Origin: Nematostella vectensis
Taxonomy: Eukaryota; Cnidaria; Anthozoa; Actiniaria; Edwardsiidae
DNA: 64,000 nt
Reading direction: 5' to 3'
Assembly (NCBI RefSeq): GCF_932526225.1
Contig: NC_064042.1
Span: forward strand, 8,053,540-8,117,539
In this document: in pieces, positions 27,107-38,305 of the stretch
How positions within the stretch are numbered: position 1 is the stretch's first letter
Layout: each line of letters begins with the position of its first letter
The notes under the pieces: generated by a model
Told to the model about the DNA's origin: nothing
What the model saw: the letters and a program-made list of their open reading frames with translations, nothing else
Databases searched by the model: none
Translations under genes and position numbers: made by a program

Positions 27107-27869
27107 ATGGAGATTACCGAAGAAGAAAAGATGAAAATCGAGCGCGATCGAGTTGTAAGTCTCCTTGGGGCAGAGACAGAAGAAATCACTATCGAATCCC
27201 TGGTGGAGAAGTATACAGCTAAGTATAACTGTGGTTTAGAGTTATGGAAAGGGGAGTTTGTAAAAATTGAGGCATTTCTAACCCACTCGTGCAAAGCCAA
27301 AGTTACGGGCTCAAAGGTGATAATAATCAAGGAAGAACCAAAAACTGTCCCTTCAAGGAGAGGCAAAGAACAAAATAGTGGGTTTTGGGCTTGAGGCAAC
27401 ACTAGATTCGATTCTAGACAGCATAGACCAATTTTATGGGGATAATGGTTCCGTGCATGGGGACGAACTAATTTCACAAGCTTATAAGTTCAAGCAAGGG
27501 GAGCATGAAGAAGTATCGGCGTTCGCATCCCGACTTGATACCCAATTACGTAAAGCCAAGGAACAAGGGGCAGAACTGTTAAAGGCTGATGACGCCCTAA
27601 GCAAACACCTAAGCTTAATATTTTGGGAGGGTCTGTTGTTCGGAATAAGGGACAAAGCGAGACATAAGAAAGATCAATGCAAGTCATTTAGCGAATTGAT
27701 TGAGGCAGCGCGTTATGGGGAGAGGGAGTACAGAGTTAGCCATCCCACACATACCAGCGCCAGTTGTAAACAAGATCAGACTTCTGCTGCAGAAAATCAG
27801 GCTCCCGCATGGCTCCCCGAAGTTGTTGCCGCAGTGACCAGGGAGGTGAGGGATAATATGAAACCATAG
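27107..27869 (+). pseudogene. Ty3/gypsy Gag, frameshifted
   Basis: The frame from ATG 27107 encodes a charged N-terminal region and ends near 27394. A second frame (27378-27869) continues with a capsid-like segment (ILDSIDQFYGDNGSVHGDELISQAYKF..., FASRLDTQLRKAKEQG, FWEGLLFGIRDKAR) typical of Ty3/PNMA-type Gag capsid domains. A one-base shift near 27370-27380 joins them. Gag forms the virus-like particle. Confidence 0.75.
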
Positions 27870-28186
27870 GGGTCCCACTTTGAACAGTCCCAGCCCAAGG
27901 TCACCTCAGGCATGAAAAGCCAGGTTTACCAAACAACACCACACAATTTTTCATGGAACCCACCCTCAGCCACCTTTTATCCCCAGCCACAGGGAGCCCA
28001 AGGCTTTCATTTGGGGCAAACACACCCATATCAGTATCAGCAACCTTACCAGTACTAGCCCTCTCAACATTCCAACCAGATGTTTTCACCACAGGGCTCT
28101 GCCTTGCCTAGGACGAGAACATTGGGTGGGTCCTCCCCCAGTCTCCTGTGCCAGAGTCACCACAGGTACCCCGTGAATATTTACCG

Positions 28187-28700
28187 GCATGTTATCGCTG
28201 TGGGGAACCCGGTAACATACAGAGAAATTGTACAAACATTCCATATTCGAGAAACAGGAAGGTGCCTTTGTGGAGGGGCAACCAAAGGCAGTAAACTACC
28301 AGCCCCACATGATAACCGTTTTAAAGTGATTGGTGATGCAAATGAGTGTATTACATTTGTTAATGGGAGCCCATGTCTGGCACTTTTGGACACTGGAAGT
28401 CAAATTTCGTCTATATCCCAATCATTTTATGAGAAACATTTAAAGAACTGTCCGTTGAACTCTGTTGACAATTTGATCAAACTCGTTGGGGCTGGGGGGG
28501 GAGCAAGTCCCATACATAGGATATATCGAGGTTGAAGTTTCCTTTCCGGAAGAAGAGACAGGTGTTATTTGGAGGAATGTGCTTTATTATTGGTGATACC
28601 AGACAATGATTACAACAAGCGCGTGCCCGCAGTTATTGGAACGAACATTGCAAAGGCATTTCATGTACGATGTAAGGAAAAGCATGGAGTTCAGTTTGTT
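28187..28700 (+). pseudogene. Zinc knuckle and aspartic protease of the Ty3/gypsy element
   Basis: A CCHC-like knuckle CYRCGEPGNIQRNC (28187-28228) has Asn in place of the usual His. In another frame (to 28535) the protease active site LLDTGSQISSIS is present (near 28385). After a further frameshift, VPAVIGTNIAKAF (near 28625) marks the end of the protease domain. At least two frame changes; inactive. Confidence 0.75.
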
Positions 28701-29184
28701 CAAAGGGTACAAATCTCGTCTGCATGGAGAAGGGCTTATGCATCGCTCCACAAAAGGGAACATTTCAATACTAAGCAAAGCAACGGAAAAGTAGAAGTTA
28801 AATCCACGCTCCTTCATGATACTGTTATTGGTGCCCATCAGCGTACGGTGGTATGGGGTTTAACCCAGTCCTACCCTGGAGGGGACAGTTTGGCTATCTT
28901 AGAGATAATAAGCTTCATCCAGATCTTACTGTTACAACTAGTCTTATCTCGCTTCGCGGAAATGGTGGGAAATGTAGAATCCCAGTCGAAGTCACGAACA
29001 TATCTGATGAGCCGGTTGTTATCAAAGGGAGAACGAAATTAGCGTGCATTTCATTAGCTTCTGCTGTACACGAACCAACCATCGAACCTGATAGGGGTAG
29101 TATTGGGGACATTGATAAAAGTAGTTTTCACGAGCTGTTTGATTTAAGTGGCGTCCAACTGAACTCTGAGAGAGAGTAAATATC

Positions 29185-30390
29185 ATGTTGAATCGCATGC
29201 AAGGAGCTTTTGCTAAAGATGCGCAAGATCTGGGCTGCACCGGCGTCATTGAACATGAGATCAATCTTTCTGATGATGGTCCTTTTAAAGAGACAACTAG
29301 GCGTGTTCCACCTGGATAACTTGAGGAATTCAAAAATGCGCTTAATGATATGCTTAACTCAGGTGTCATAAAAGAGTCAAAAAGTTCGTTCGCTTCCCCA
29401 GTAGTTTTCGTGCGCAAAAAAGACAACTCCTTAAGAGTATGCGTGGATTTCCGAAGACTGAACAGTAAAACGATCAAAGATTCCTATGCTATCCCCAGAG
29501 TCGTGGATACCCTTCAGTCCTTGAGAAGATCTAAGCTATTTTGTACTCTCGATCTACAAAGTGGCTATCTAAAAGTTTGCATTTCCGAGAAAGATCAACC
29601 AAAGACCGCCATGACAACACCGTTCGGACTTTTCGAGTTTACTCGAATGCCGTTTGGACTCACAAATGCACCGGCCACGTTTCAACGGCTGATGGAACAT
29701 TGTCTGCGAGATCTCAATTATAATACATGCGTCGTCTATATGGATGATGTCATTGTTTTTGCGAGGAATTTCGATGAAATGATGGTACGTCTCGAGGAAG
29801 TTTTGACTTGAAACCATCCAAATGGTTTCAGGATTGAAACCATCCAAATGTAAACTCTTTCAGACACGTGTTAGATGTCTAGGTCATGTAGTGTCTGCAG
29901 AGGGAAACGAACCTGACCCTGAAAAGGTAGCTCCCACCAAAGAACACAAAGGAACTGCAAACCTTCTTAGGTTTTGCTAGCTACTATAGGTCGTTTGTCG
30001 AGAACTTCTCAAAAGTTGCAGAACCTTTGCGTCAGTTACTCATTACAGGACCAGCCAAGAAACATAAACAATCCTCGCCACCTTCCTCGTTTACTTGGAC
30101 CAGTGAATGCCAGTCAGCATTCGAGACATTGATTTCACATTTGACAAGTTCTCCTATTCTTGGCTACCCTGACTTCGAGTTACCTTTTATTCTGCATATA
30201 GACGCAAGTGGATTAGGTCTTGGAGCTGCACTCTACCAGAAGAAGCATAATAAGTTGCGGGTGATTGCGTATGGCAGCAGAGCTCTAACGCCTGCCGAAC
30301 GAAACTACTCTGCTTATAGAAGGGAGTTCTTGGCTTTAAAATGGGAAGTTCCGCGACTATCTGTATGTGGCAAAGTGTGATGTCTTAACG
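29185..30390 (+). pseudogene. Ty3/gypsy reverse transcriptase and RNase H
   Basis: A stop (TAA near 29319) interrupts the N-terminal part. Then an open frame (to 29811) holds VFVRKKDNSLRVCVDFRRLN, LFCTLDLQSGYLKV, TPFGLFEFTRMPFGLTNAPATFQ and the catalytic VYMDDVIVFA. A duplicated bit (gaaaccatccaaatg, 29812-29850) and frameshifts follow. RNase H begins at LPFILHIDASGLGLGAALYQ (near 30183) with ALTPAERNYSAYRREFLAL. Confidence 0.85.
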
Positions 30391-31505
30391 GACAGTAATC
30401 CATTAACTTACCTTGTATCATCTGCGAAACTGACCCCTAAGGATCACCGCTGGCTTTCAGCTCTAGCCCCCTTTGATATCACCAAAACATATCGCCAAGT
30501 AAAGTCAAATGGTGATGCGGACCGGCTGTCAGGAATACCACGAGAGGGGTCTGAACCCACCCCCGAGGATAAGGAAGACTACTTAAAGCCATTTCTTGAA
30601 CGCCTTCAGACATCGGAAGAAGCGAGCACCTGCCCCAAAGAAGTATTTCAAGCTATAGTCCAATCACTAGTTGTAGACACTGACGACACTCCTGAATGGA
30701 TCCCGGTTGCCGAGCAAGTTGGTGCCTGACCAGAAGCTGTATCAGTAGATTTCCAGGAACATCAACGTTTTGTCCCATCTTCTACTCCATTTATTTCAGA
30801 GAACGACTGGCCGAGATTACAGCAAGCAGACCCTGTGATCAGTAAAGTGCTACCTTGTGTCACTAGTGGTTTACCCCCGACAAGACGCAAACTAAGAAAG
30901 CTGAACTCAAATGCAGCGAGATTAGTAAAGGAATTCGAACGCTTGGTAGTGATTGATGGAACCTTGAAACGCCGCCGAGAGGTTGATGGGGAAAAATCCT
31001 TACAACTGGTTTTGCCCTCAAAGTTTCACGCCCAAGTGCTTAAGGGTTTGCATGACGATGTTGGACATTTGGGTCGAGACCGTACTCAAGATCTGATTCA
31101 GTCTCGGTTCTACTGGCCCTTCATGGCCAGAGATGTCGAAGCGCATGTATCAAATTGGCAACGTTGTATTGCTCGGAAAGCACTGGACCCACCGCCAGCA
31201 CCCATGCTCTCGCTACAAGCAAGTGAGCCGATGGATCTCTTGGCGATGGACTTCCTTTCTCTTGAGGAGGGGAGAGGGGGTATGTCAAACATCCTGGTCG
31301 TTACGGATTCGTTTACGAAGTTTGCATGGGCATTCCCAACTTGTAATCAGAAGGCGAGTACTGTAGCGAAGATTCTATGTGAGAAAATACTCATTAATTA
31401 CGGGTTTCCAAGGCGTCTACACTCGGATCAGGGTCGCGATTTTGAGTCCAATGTTATCCGCGACTTATGTCTTTTGGCAGGAATTACCAAGTCGAGCGGA
31501 GGGGA
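30391..31505 (+). pseudogene. Ty3/gypsy integrase, truncated
   Basis: The stretch to 30729 is RNase H/connection remnant (TYLVSSAKLTPKDHRWLSALAPFDI). The open frame from 30835 holds the H2C2-like region (LHDDVGHLGRDR ... WQRCIARK, with one of the two Cys missing), the first catalytic Asp (LLAMDFLSL) and the second (LHSDQGRDFES). The sequence ends at ~31505 before the catalytic Glu, cut by the next repeat. Confidence 0.82.
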
Positions 31506-32186
31506 CCCGTGTCGGTAAAACGGAAAAGCAATAAAATACACGTCTCAATCAGTACATTGGAAAGGCCATTTAGTCCAGTCAATCTATGAAATTTTTATTG
31601 CCCAGGTGGAACTTATTGCAATAAAATTTTTCTCAGCGGATTTTGAACAAGTGATAAAACCTAGTTAACATACTAAAAGTCTCCAAAAATCCCTTTGGTG
31701 GAACATCCTGAAATTTGTGATTTTTCCATTTCGGAGCAAAACCACAGGGTACCCGTGTCGGTAAAACGGAAAAGCAATAAAATACACGTCTCAATCAGTA
31801 CATTGAAAAGACCATTGGTCAAAGTTGATTAAAGACAATGTTTGGATATCGAAACAAAGCAAATTGCCCCTGTTTAATATCTTTTTTCCAATATTTCTGT
31901 ATTCCAAAAACCACAGGAAAAACCTGCCGAAAACCCTAAAAAAAATTGAAAATACAAGTCTGAATCAGAAAATTTCAAAGGTCATTTGCCAAAAATGACA
32001 CATTTTTAGTATCGAAATAAAGCAACTTGTTTATGTTTTATTTCCAATTTCAAATATTTTCTCCACAAGTGTATTTCTGCATTCTTCGCACTCGCGTCAG
32101 TGACTGAAATTTGTCTAGAAAACAAACTTATAAGTGAGATCAGCTCAGTAGGTAGCCTATTCAATACATGTAATACAGCGGTAATC

Positions 32187-32552
32187 TGGAACACTTTTGT
32201 AATTTCTTGAGGTTTTACACCAGCCTAGAGAAAGCTACTTACACTTCTAATGAAACTGAACGTCTAGCTCTAGCTCGATTAGTCCAGAATTGTGACAAGT
32301 CTGACCTTTACAAACGTCGCACTACAGTCTAGACCATTCTTCTTGCAGGTTTATCTTCTGGTGCTGCAATCCGATTAGAATTTGTATCGCATTATATTTA
32401 TCAGCGATCCTTGGGGATGGTCCAGTGCGGACAGACTTGCCTCCAACACACGGATCGCTGCTAGAAATGGTGCGGTGCAAATGCACAAATTGGATTGCAT
32501 TTAATTTCTTTAGGCTGGTGTAAAACCTCAAAAAACACAAAAGTGTTACTGA
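32187..32552. repeat. Nested inverted repeat
   Basis: gaacacttttgtaatttcttgaggttttacaccagcct (32187-32225) pairs with aggctggtgtaaaacctcaaaaaacacaaaagtgtta (32511-32549). MITE-like, about 365 bp, no gene inside. Confidence 0.7.
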
Positions 32553-33229
32553 TTACTAGAATAGTCTTTGTTGTCTAATAAGCTTTATTACCAATGGAGG
32601 ACGTACCCCCAAACAAACAAATTGAAAATAAAATGAATATAAAAAATAATTGTGGTGGCAGTCACAGACCGTGCGATGGACCATGTACAGGGTAAGTCTA
32701 CGTTGAAAACATTGGCAAGTAGGTTCTGATAATGGTTCCTCAGGAAATATTTATAAGCGCGAGTAGGCCAGATAACGTATTGAACTGAGTTAAGTTACAT
32801 ACTAGATTCTATGGTTTTACGATACGATTGAAATAAGATGCTTGAAACGTAGTTGTTTTGCAAAGAGCCGGAGATAAAGTAAAGGTAGAGTTCAGGTTAC
32901 GATTATGATTTACAAAAGTGACAAAAAGTTGAACATTGAGGTCGGTCATTTTGAAGTTACACTAGTTAGTTACACTAAAAAAAGATTAGGTCTTTCACCT
33001 CTCAGTCGTAGACCAAGGGTAGTAGATCGAGTTTTAGAAGTCGCTCTTTATAGCTCAAGTCTCCGATCTTGTATCTTAGAATTCAACGGGTGGCTCGCCT
33101 TTTTACTCTTTCTAGGAGGACATTTTAAGTCCTACGCTACCGGGGGACCAGACTTCAGTGGCGAAACATAGCTGCGACTTGACAAGGGACAGGTACTGAG
33201 TACGCCTGACCCTGTATCTGTAATTAGGA

Positions 33230-33594
33230 CACATGTCCTCTTGAGCAGACCAAGCATTCTGTTGGCCTTTATATTTGTTTCGTCGCTCCACTTGTTAGAC
33301 TTGTCAGGTCATCCTGAAGAGCTTCACAGTCCTTTATCGAAGAGATTCTTCGGTATAGCTTGGTGTCGTCTGAGTATATAGCGGTGTGCCTTTGTCGGTG
33401 GCGTCCGCTAGATCGTTGATGTAGGTCCTAAATAGAAGGGGGCCTATTAGGCTTCCTTGAGGGACCCCGGGAGTCACTGGGAGGTGACGAGAGGCCATGC
33501 CTCGTATAACAACCCTAGCTACTAAGTTGCTGTCACATGCAAGTTTGTTTTCTATACAAATTTCAGTAACTGACGCCATGACGCAGAAATACAT
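33230..33594 (-). pseudogene. Non-LTR (LINE) reverse transcriptase fragment
   Basis: The minus strand reads VTPGVPQGSLIGPLLFRTYINDLADAT, the conserved palm region of LINE RTs. After a frameshift it reads YSDDTKLYRRISSIKDCEAL, where the first residue pair corresponds to the catalytic YxDD box (normally YADD). No other LINE domain is present. Confidence 0.8.
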
Positions 33595-34036
33595 TTGTGG
33601 AGAAAATATTTATAATAGAAATGAAACATGGACAAGATGCTTTATTTCGGTACTAGAATTTGTGTCTTTGGTAATTTTTGTCCAATGACTTTTGAAATTT
33701 TCTGATTCAGGCTTGAATTTTCAAATTTGTTTATTGTTTTCGACGCGGGTACCCTGTGGTTTTTGGATTTCAGAAATATTTGAAAAAGATATAAAACAGG
33801 GGAATTTTGCTTTGTTTCGATATCCAAACTGGGTATTTAAACCAATGGTCTTTCAAATGTACTGATTTAGACGTGTATTTTATTATTTTTCCGTTTTACC
33901 GACGCGGGTACCCTGTGGTTTTGCTCCGATTTTAAGGGACTATTAGTATATTAACTAGGTTGTATCACTTGTTCAAAATCCGTTGAGAGAAATTCTATTG
34001 CAATTAGTTCCACCTGAAACCACAGATTGACTGGAT

Positions 34037-34585
34037 TAAAACTAATAAGTTCTATTTTTTATTTTGTATGAGGGTTAATTTCAACCAATTAATTGATTAG
34101 TTAGAATGTCTTGATCTTTAATCAATTTGTATTTTTTTTTTCATATTACATTGTAATTGAAGTTCTTCAAACCGCCTGTTAATAAACGATTTGCCGGCTG
34201 GCTCTCCTCCCAACTCGTTGTCATCTCGTTATTTAGAAAATTCCGCTGTAAGTGCACATTTCATGGGTTCCCTGTGTTCTGCGGTGCCTATATTACCGAC
34301 CAGCGGCTTTCCCCGACCCTAAACACTCCAAACTCTTTATATCATCAGAGAAGAAGGCGGGGGTCATCACAACTCACAGAATTCTCCTTTTAAATTTACA
34401 TACCCTGCATCTATTCTTTACAGACCTTGCTATCATGTAGCAAAAATACTAAGAATCACAGAGGTAGGAAATCTCAATATAAATCCGTATGGAAACTTGT
34501 GAAATTTAGCTGAAGGCTTGATTAGTTTAGGCGGAAGTTGTTGCCTGTTCATCTTTGCATACTTTCGCGCATTATTTTTATATAG
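34037..34585. other. Region upstream of the SHIP-like gene
   Basis: No recognisable gene. Any promoter or 5' untranslated exon of the SH2-phosphatase gene would be expected here or further upstream; I see tatatag directly before the ATG at 34586, which could be a splice acceptor. Confidence 0.4.
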
Positions 34586-35948
34586 ATGACGGCCACTTGG
34601 CATCACAAGGCCATAAACCGCCTGGAAACGGAGAAGCTTTTACTGGGATGTGGTGAAGATGGAGGCTTTCTCATTCGTGACAGCGAGAGCATCCCAAATG
34701 CGTTCGTGCTTAGCATACTGTAAGCAAAACTTTCTATTTCTTCTCGATAAAAACGAAACTGTTGATCGCCTCAATTTTATCTGCTAATACGATGTATATA
34801 TAGTGTTTGCAAGGTTAATGACTTCATTATGCTAGATAATATAGATTTTGGTCGATCTAGATTCTTTGTATTATCTAGATTCTTTGTATTATATTGCAGC
34901 TCTGGTTGGTTGTTATGCGGTTGATAGTATTTTCGCAAACTGACCACGAACAACATTTTTACGAGGTCATAGTATTACGATTCCAATTACGCAGTGGTAG
35001 TTTTTATTTTTTATAAATAATGCGAGAAAATATTACCTTAGTAAATACATACTATCTATTTTTTGTTATAACAATAAAAGCATTTAATATGTATGTTGGT
35101 GGTCGTTGAATAGAAATTTTCCCCTTGCCTGTTTAAGTGCATTTTTGTTAGGAGGCATGTAGCTGCAGATTTCGGGAAAGGGAGAAGTAAGATTATGTTT
35201 CTTTTTCCTAGATATACTTGATGTGTGTATGTGTTATCTACAGGTTCCAAGGGCATATCCATCACTATAGGATTCTAAGGGAAAAAGATGGCCGGCTGTA
35301 TATGCAGGTGAAAACAAATGAAAACATGTACATGTAAATCGATGTGTTTTTTTTTTTCTGTAAAGATGTTAAGGTTTTTACTGTGCAGTAATACATGAAA
35401 AAGCATCATACATCATTATTTTTTGATAGCTGACGTTGAGCAATTTACCTGCAAAAACTAATCCTCTTGTAGAGATGAGAGGATGATTTGTGAGAAAGCA
35501 ATAATAACCAAGTGGCTTCACTACTTGTTTTTAGTAAGAGAGGTCAGAATTTTCTTCAAAGCCCATTGACCCCTCAACTAACCTGTATTAGCTGTGAGAA
35601 GTAAACACAAGCCCAGCAATTATAATGGAAATATAAAGTCACTGAGATCAAGATGTACTCAGGCATCAGTCTAAGGGATAAATGGTCTTGAAGATATGCA
35701 TCCAATCAAGGTGATAGCAACCATGTACAGCCAAAAAGTAGCTTAGGTTGCTAGACAAATTTAAAATCAAACAAGGAAAAACAGCAGAATTGCCCCTCTC
35801 AACAAAACGCTCAAAATATCACAGAGGAAAAACAGCAGAATTGCCCCTCTCAACAAAATGCTCAAAATATCACAGTGGAGAAAACGGGAAATTAATTGCC
35901 CCTCAACAAAACACTCAAAATATCACCTACTTTTCGTTGGCCAAGTGG

Positions 35949-35986
<38 letters not shown>

Positions 35987-36188
35987 AACCTGTGTCTCCC
36001 CCACTGGGTACATGCCAGTAGCATTGAGGACTCCTGCTATTTTCTATAGGCTGCCACCGGTGTTGCGAGTCATAAGTTTGAGAGCTTGGAGCAGATAGTC
36101 ACTTTTTACAGTCAGCCCAACCAAGGGTTGCCTTGTGAGCTTAAGTACCCTGTGGTCTCAAAGGACACTACGGAAGAGGATTACTCTG
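34586..36188 (+). CDS. INPP5D/INPPL1-like: SHIP-like inositol 5-phosphatase, exons 1-3: SH2 domain
   Basis: Exons 34586-34719, 35244-35307 and 36050-36188, each with AG/GT borders and matching phases (2, 0, 1). The product starts TATWHHKAINRLETEKLL and continues with GEDGGFLIRDSES, the SH2 phosphotyrosine pocket (FLIRDSES carries the FLVRES-type Arg), then HIHHYRILREKDGRLYM and FESLEQIVTFYSQPNQGLP. An SH2 domain at the very N-terminus followed by a 5-phosphatase is the SHIP1/SHIP2 layout; the SH2 recruits the enzyme to phosphotyrosine sites at the membrane. The ATG is chosen because it sits right at the SH2 start as in the family. Orthology to one vertebrate SHIP is not implied. Confidence 0.92.
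35953..35985 (+). repeat. GT microsatellite
   Basis: Uninterrupted gt dinucleotides about 65 bp before exon 3. Confidence 0.95.
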
Positions 36189-36698
36189 GTAAGATTAAAT
36201 TGTTATATGAGAATGGTAGATGGTGGAATAGAGAATTTGATTGCACATGAATTGCCTCTCTGTAACAAAAACTTGTGTGTGAATTACGTGTTGCAGTATT
36301 ACCAGTAAAACTGTGAACAGTGGAAATATGTATGGAATGTTTGTTCAACTAATCACATCCATTTGCAAAAGTTAACTAGGAATGTGTCACAACATCTCAA
36401 CAAGTGCCTATGATTCATCATAAGACAATAAACACACATATTATAGTTGACATTTAGTTGTCATGTATTGGAATTAGGGATACTTAAAAAAACATTCCAT
36501 TGGTTTTAAAAATGAATACCCAAATAGTCTTACTTGTTAACATAAGTATTCAGGCCATAGCAGGGTTTTGAGAGGGAGGGGGGGGGGTTCGTTTACCAAT
36601 TTAGCAGACCATTGTCTCTTAGTTAGCTTGTCCTAGCTCGCAGTGGTACTTAATCCACCCCCTGGCTACTGGCCTGGTATTAATGTGGTTCATCAAAA

Positions 36699-36857
36699 CA
36701 GTAGCGGATCTAGGGGGAGGGCTTAAGGGGTTTAACCCCTCTCGTTTGGACTGCCAGAAAGCCATATGTAACAAACAAATAATTACCCCCCCCCCCCCCC
36801 CCCCCCTTTGTCACTGAGCCAAACCCCCCCTTTAGCGAAAAGCTAGATCCGCCCCTG
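36699..36857. repeat. MITE-like element with cagtagcggatctag ends
   Basis: The ends cagtagcggatctaggggga and agctagatccgcccctg are inverted repeats; the interior has a long C-run (36786-36806). The cAGnnGCGGATC terminus resembles hAT-type non-autonomous elements. Confidence 0.6.
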
Positions 36858-37170
36858 CAAAAACTGGTAGTCGACTCTGTCAAATTTTCTTAAACACATT
36901 GACCCCTCAACCGGCCTGTACCGGCTTTGGGAAGTACCCACAACCCAAAAAATTCATAAATTCAAAATAAACACAACAAGATGAAGATACTCAGGCATCA
37001 GTCTAAGGGATAAATAGTCTTGCAGATATGCATCCAACCAAGGTGTTGGCATCTACTCTTAAGCCAAATAATAGCACAGGTTCTTTGACAAATCTCAAAT
37101 CGAACAAGGAGAGAAAAGCAGAGTCACCCCTCTCAATAAAACGCTCAAAATACCACACAAGGGAGAGAGA

Positions 37171-38305
37171 TCAGCAAACACAGCTCAAGACACAAATATA
37201 TACCTTTATTCTGATCCTCCAGGTACATTTCCTTGGCCTCAAAACACAATGTCCATTCCTTGAAGGATTGTACAACCACGAAAATATAAAGTCTTTTCAC
37301 CCCGAAGCCAAACGAATCAATTCCAGGTCATACAGACCCAGAATAGCAGTGTAAACAATTTTGGAATCAATTTGGTTTCAGAAAAGACAGCATTTAGGAG
37401 AGCTGTGGTGATTCATTAGAAAATTATTTTCTCATCCGGGCAAAGCCAAACAAGAAAAAATCATCATGAATCCACCTTTGCTTGCAAATATCCATAAGCA
37501 AAGCACTCAATTATGCCCCAAAAGACTTCATGATGTCCTGAGACACTCTCCTAATATGCTCATAGCTGTATTTTTGATGAAAAATACAAGCAACCATCAA
37601 CTTGTGCTGGCTTCAGCACAACGACGAGGGATTAAAAGTGGGGACCGCAAAGCACTGTTGGAAAGCTTGGATACCGCTGACTAGGTGCATCTGTGTTTGA
37701 CTTTGACGGGCTGTATAAAACTCAGGATAGGGGGGGAGGTATCTGTTTTCAGTCTGTTTTTTTGTAAATTCAGCTCCAAAAAAGCCAGGAGTCAATGGGT
37801 TAAAGACTTTTTGATCTTTAGTTTGCCCTAAATCTTATTAAAGATGAAGATTTGGCAGAGTCAACTACCAGTTTTTGGTGACCCAAAACTGTACACTTGC
37901 TGATGTGACCCAAATTTTACTGATTACATTCAAACATTTATTTTCCACTGTTTTGAACTTGGTTACAGTGACAACAAGTCGATTATAAATACATCCCAAT
38001 TTTGTTGATTTCTAAAGTTTTGTTGAAATGATTGTAATTGTGTTCAATTAGATAAGAAAATTATACTGATTTTCTATACTCACTTTCATCTGTTTGATCA
38101 GCTAGCATTTAACCAATTTATTTACTAATTTAACATATCAGTGTTTCACTGGCCATGTTAGGATCGTTGCATTTTTTTTTTTTGGGGGGGAGGGGGTTGG
38201 GGGTATTTTTTCTATTGGCTTTGTTTAACTAAATTAACTACTTGTTGTTATTCCATATCATGCAGGGTGCAAATCAATTGCCTTGCATTTGTTTAAATCT
38301 TTCAG
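37171..38305. other. Intron 3, remainder
   Basis: No gene seen. It contains a G-run at about 38184-38210 and low-complexity AT sequence; short open frames here have no recognisable content. Confidence 0.4.

Larger units (their letters stand above)
26690..31505 (+). mobile_element. Decayed Ty3/gypsy LTR retrotransposon, 3' truncated
   Basis: Order gag, CCHC, protease, RT, RNase H, integrase on the plus strand is that of Ty3/gypsy. The candidate 5' LTR ends at ctaca (27070), followed by a primer binding site. The left edge of the LTR cannot be set because no second LTR is present. The integrase stops abruptly at ~31505, where a repeat starting acccgtgtcggtaaaacgg begins. Several frameshifts and stops show a dead copy. 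Confidence 0.88.
31506..34036. repeat. Long imperfect inverted repeat (~550-bp arms) around a LINE fragment
   Basis: Left arm (about 31571-32155) matches the reverse complement of the right arm (about 33515-34036) with moderate divergence. The motif ccacagggtacccgtgtcggtaaaacgg occurs twice on the left (31506 partial, 31743) and twice on the right (near 33740, 33895). Between the arms lie a nested hairpin (32187-32552), unassigned sequence and a LINE RT piece. It may be an old foldback transposon or a duplicated, inverted LINE-containing segment. Confidence 0.7.
35560..37170. repeat. Two copies of a dispersed repeat in intron 3 and flank
   Basis: 35560-35930 and 36895-37170 share ttgacccctcaac, atactcaggcatcagtctaa, gatatgcatccaa and the acccctctcaacaaaacgctcaaaatatcac block. 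In the first copy that last block is itself tandemly repeated three times (~62 bp). Exon 3 (36050-36188) lies between the copies. Repeat family unknown. Confidence 0.65.

Noticed and set aside
32905-33171. 88-codon ORF between the inverted repeat arms
   Set aside because: No recognisable domain and located in degraded repeat sequence.
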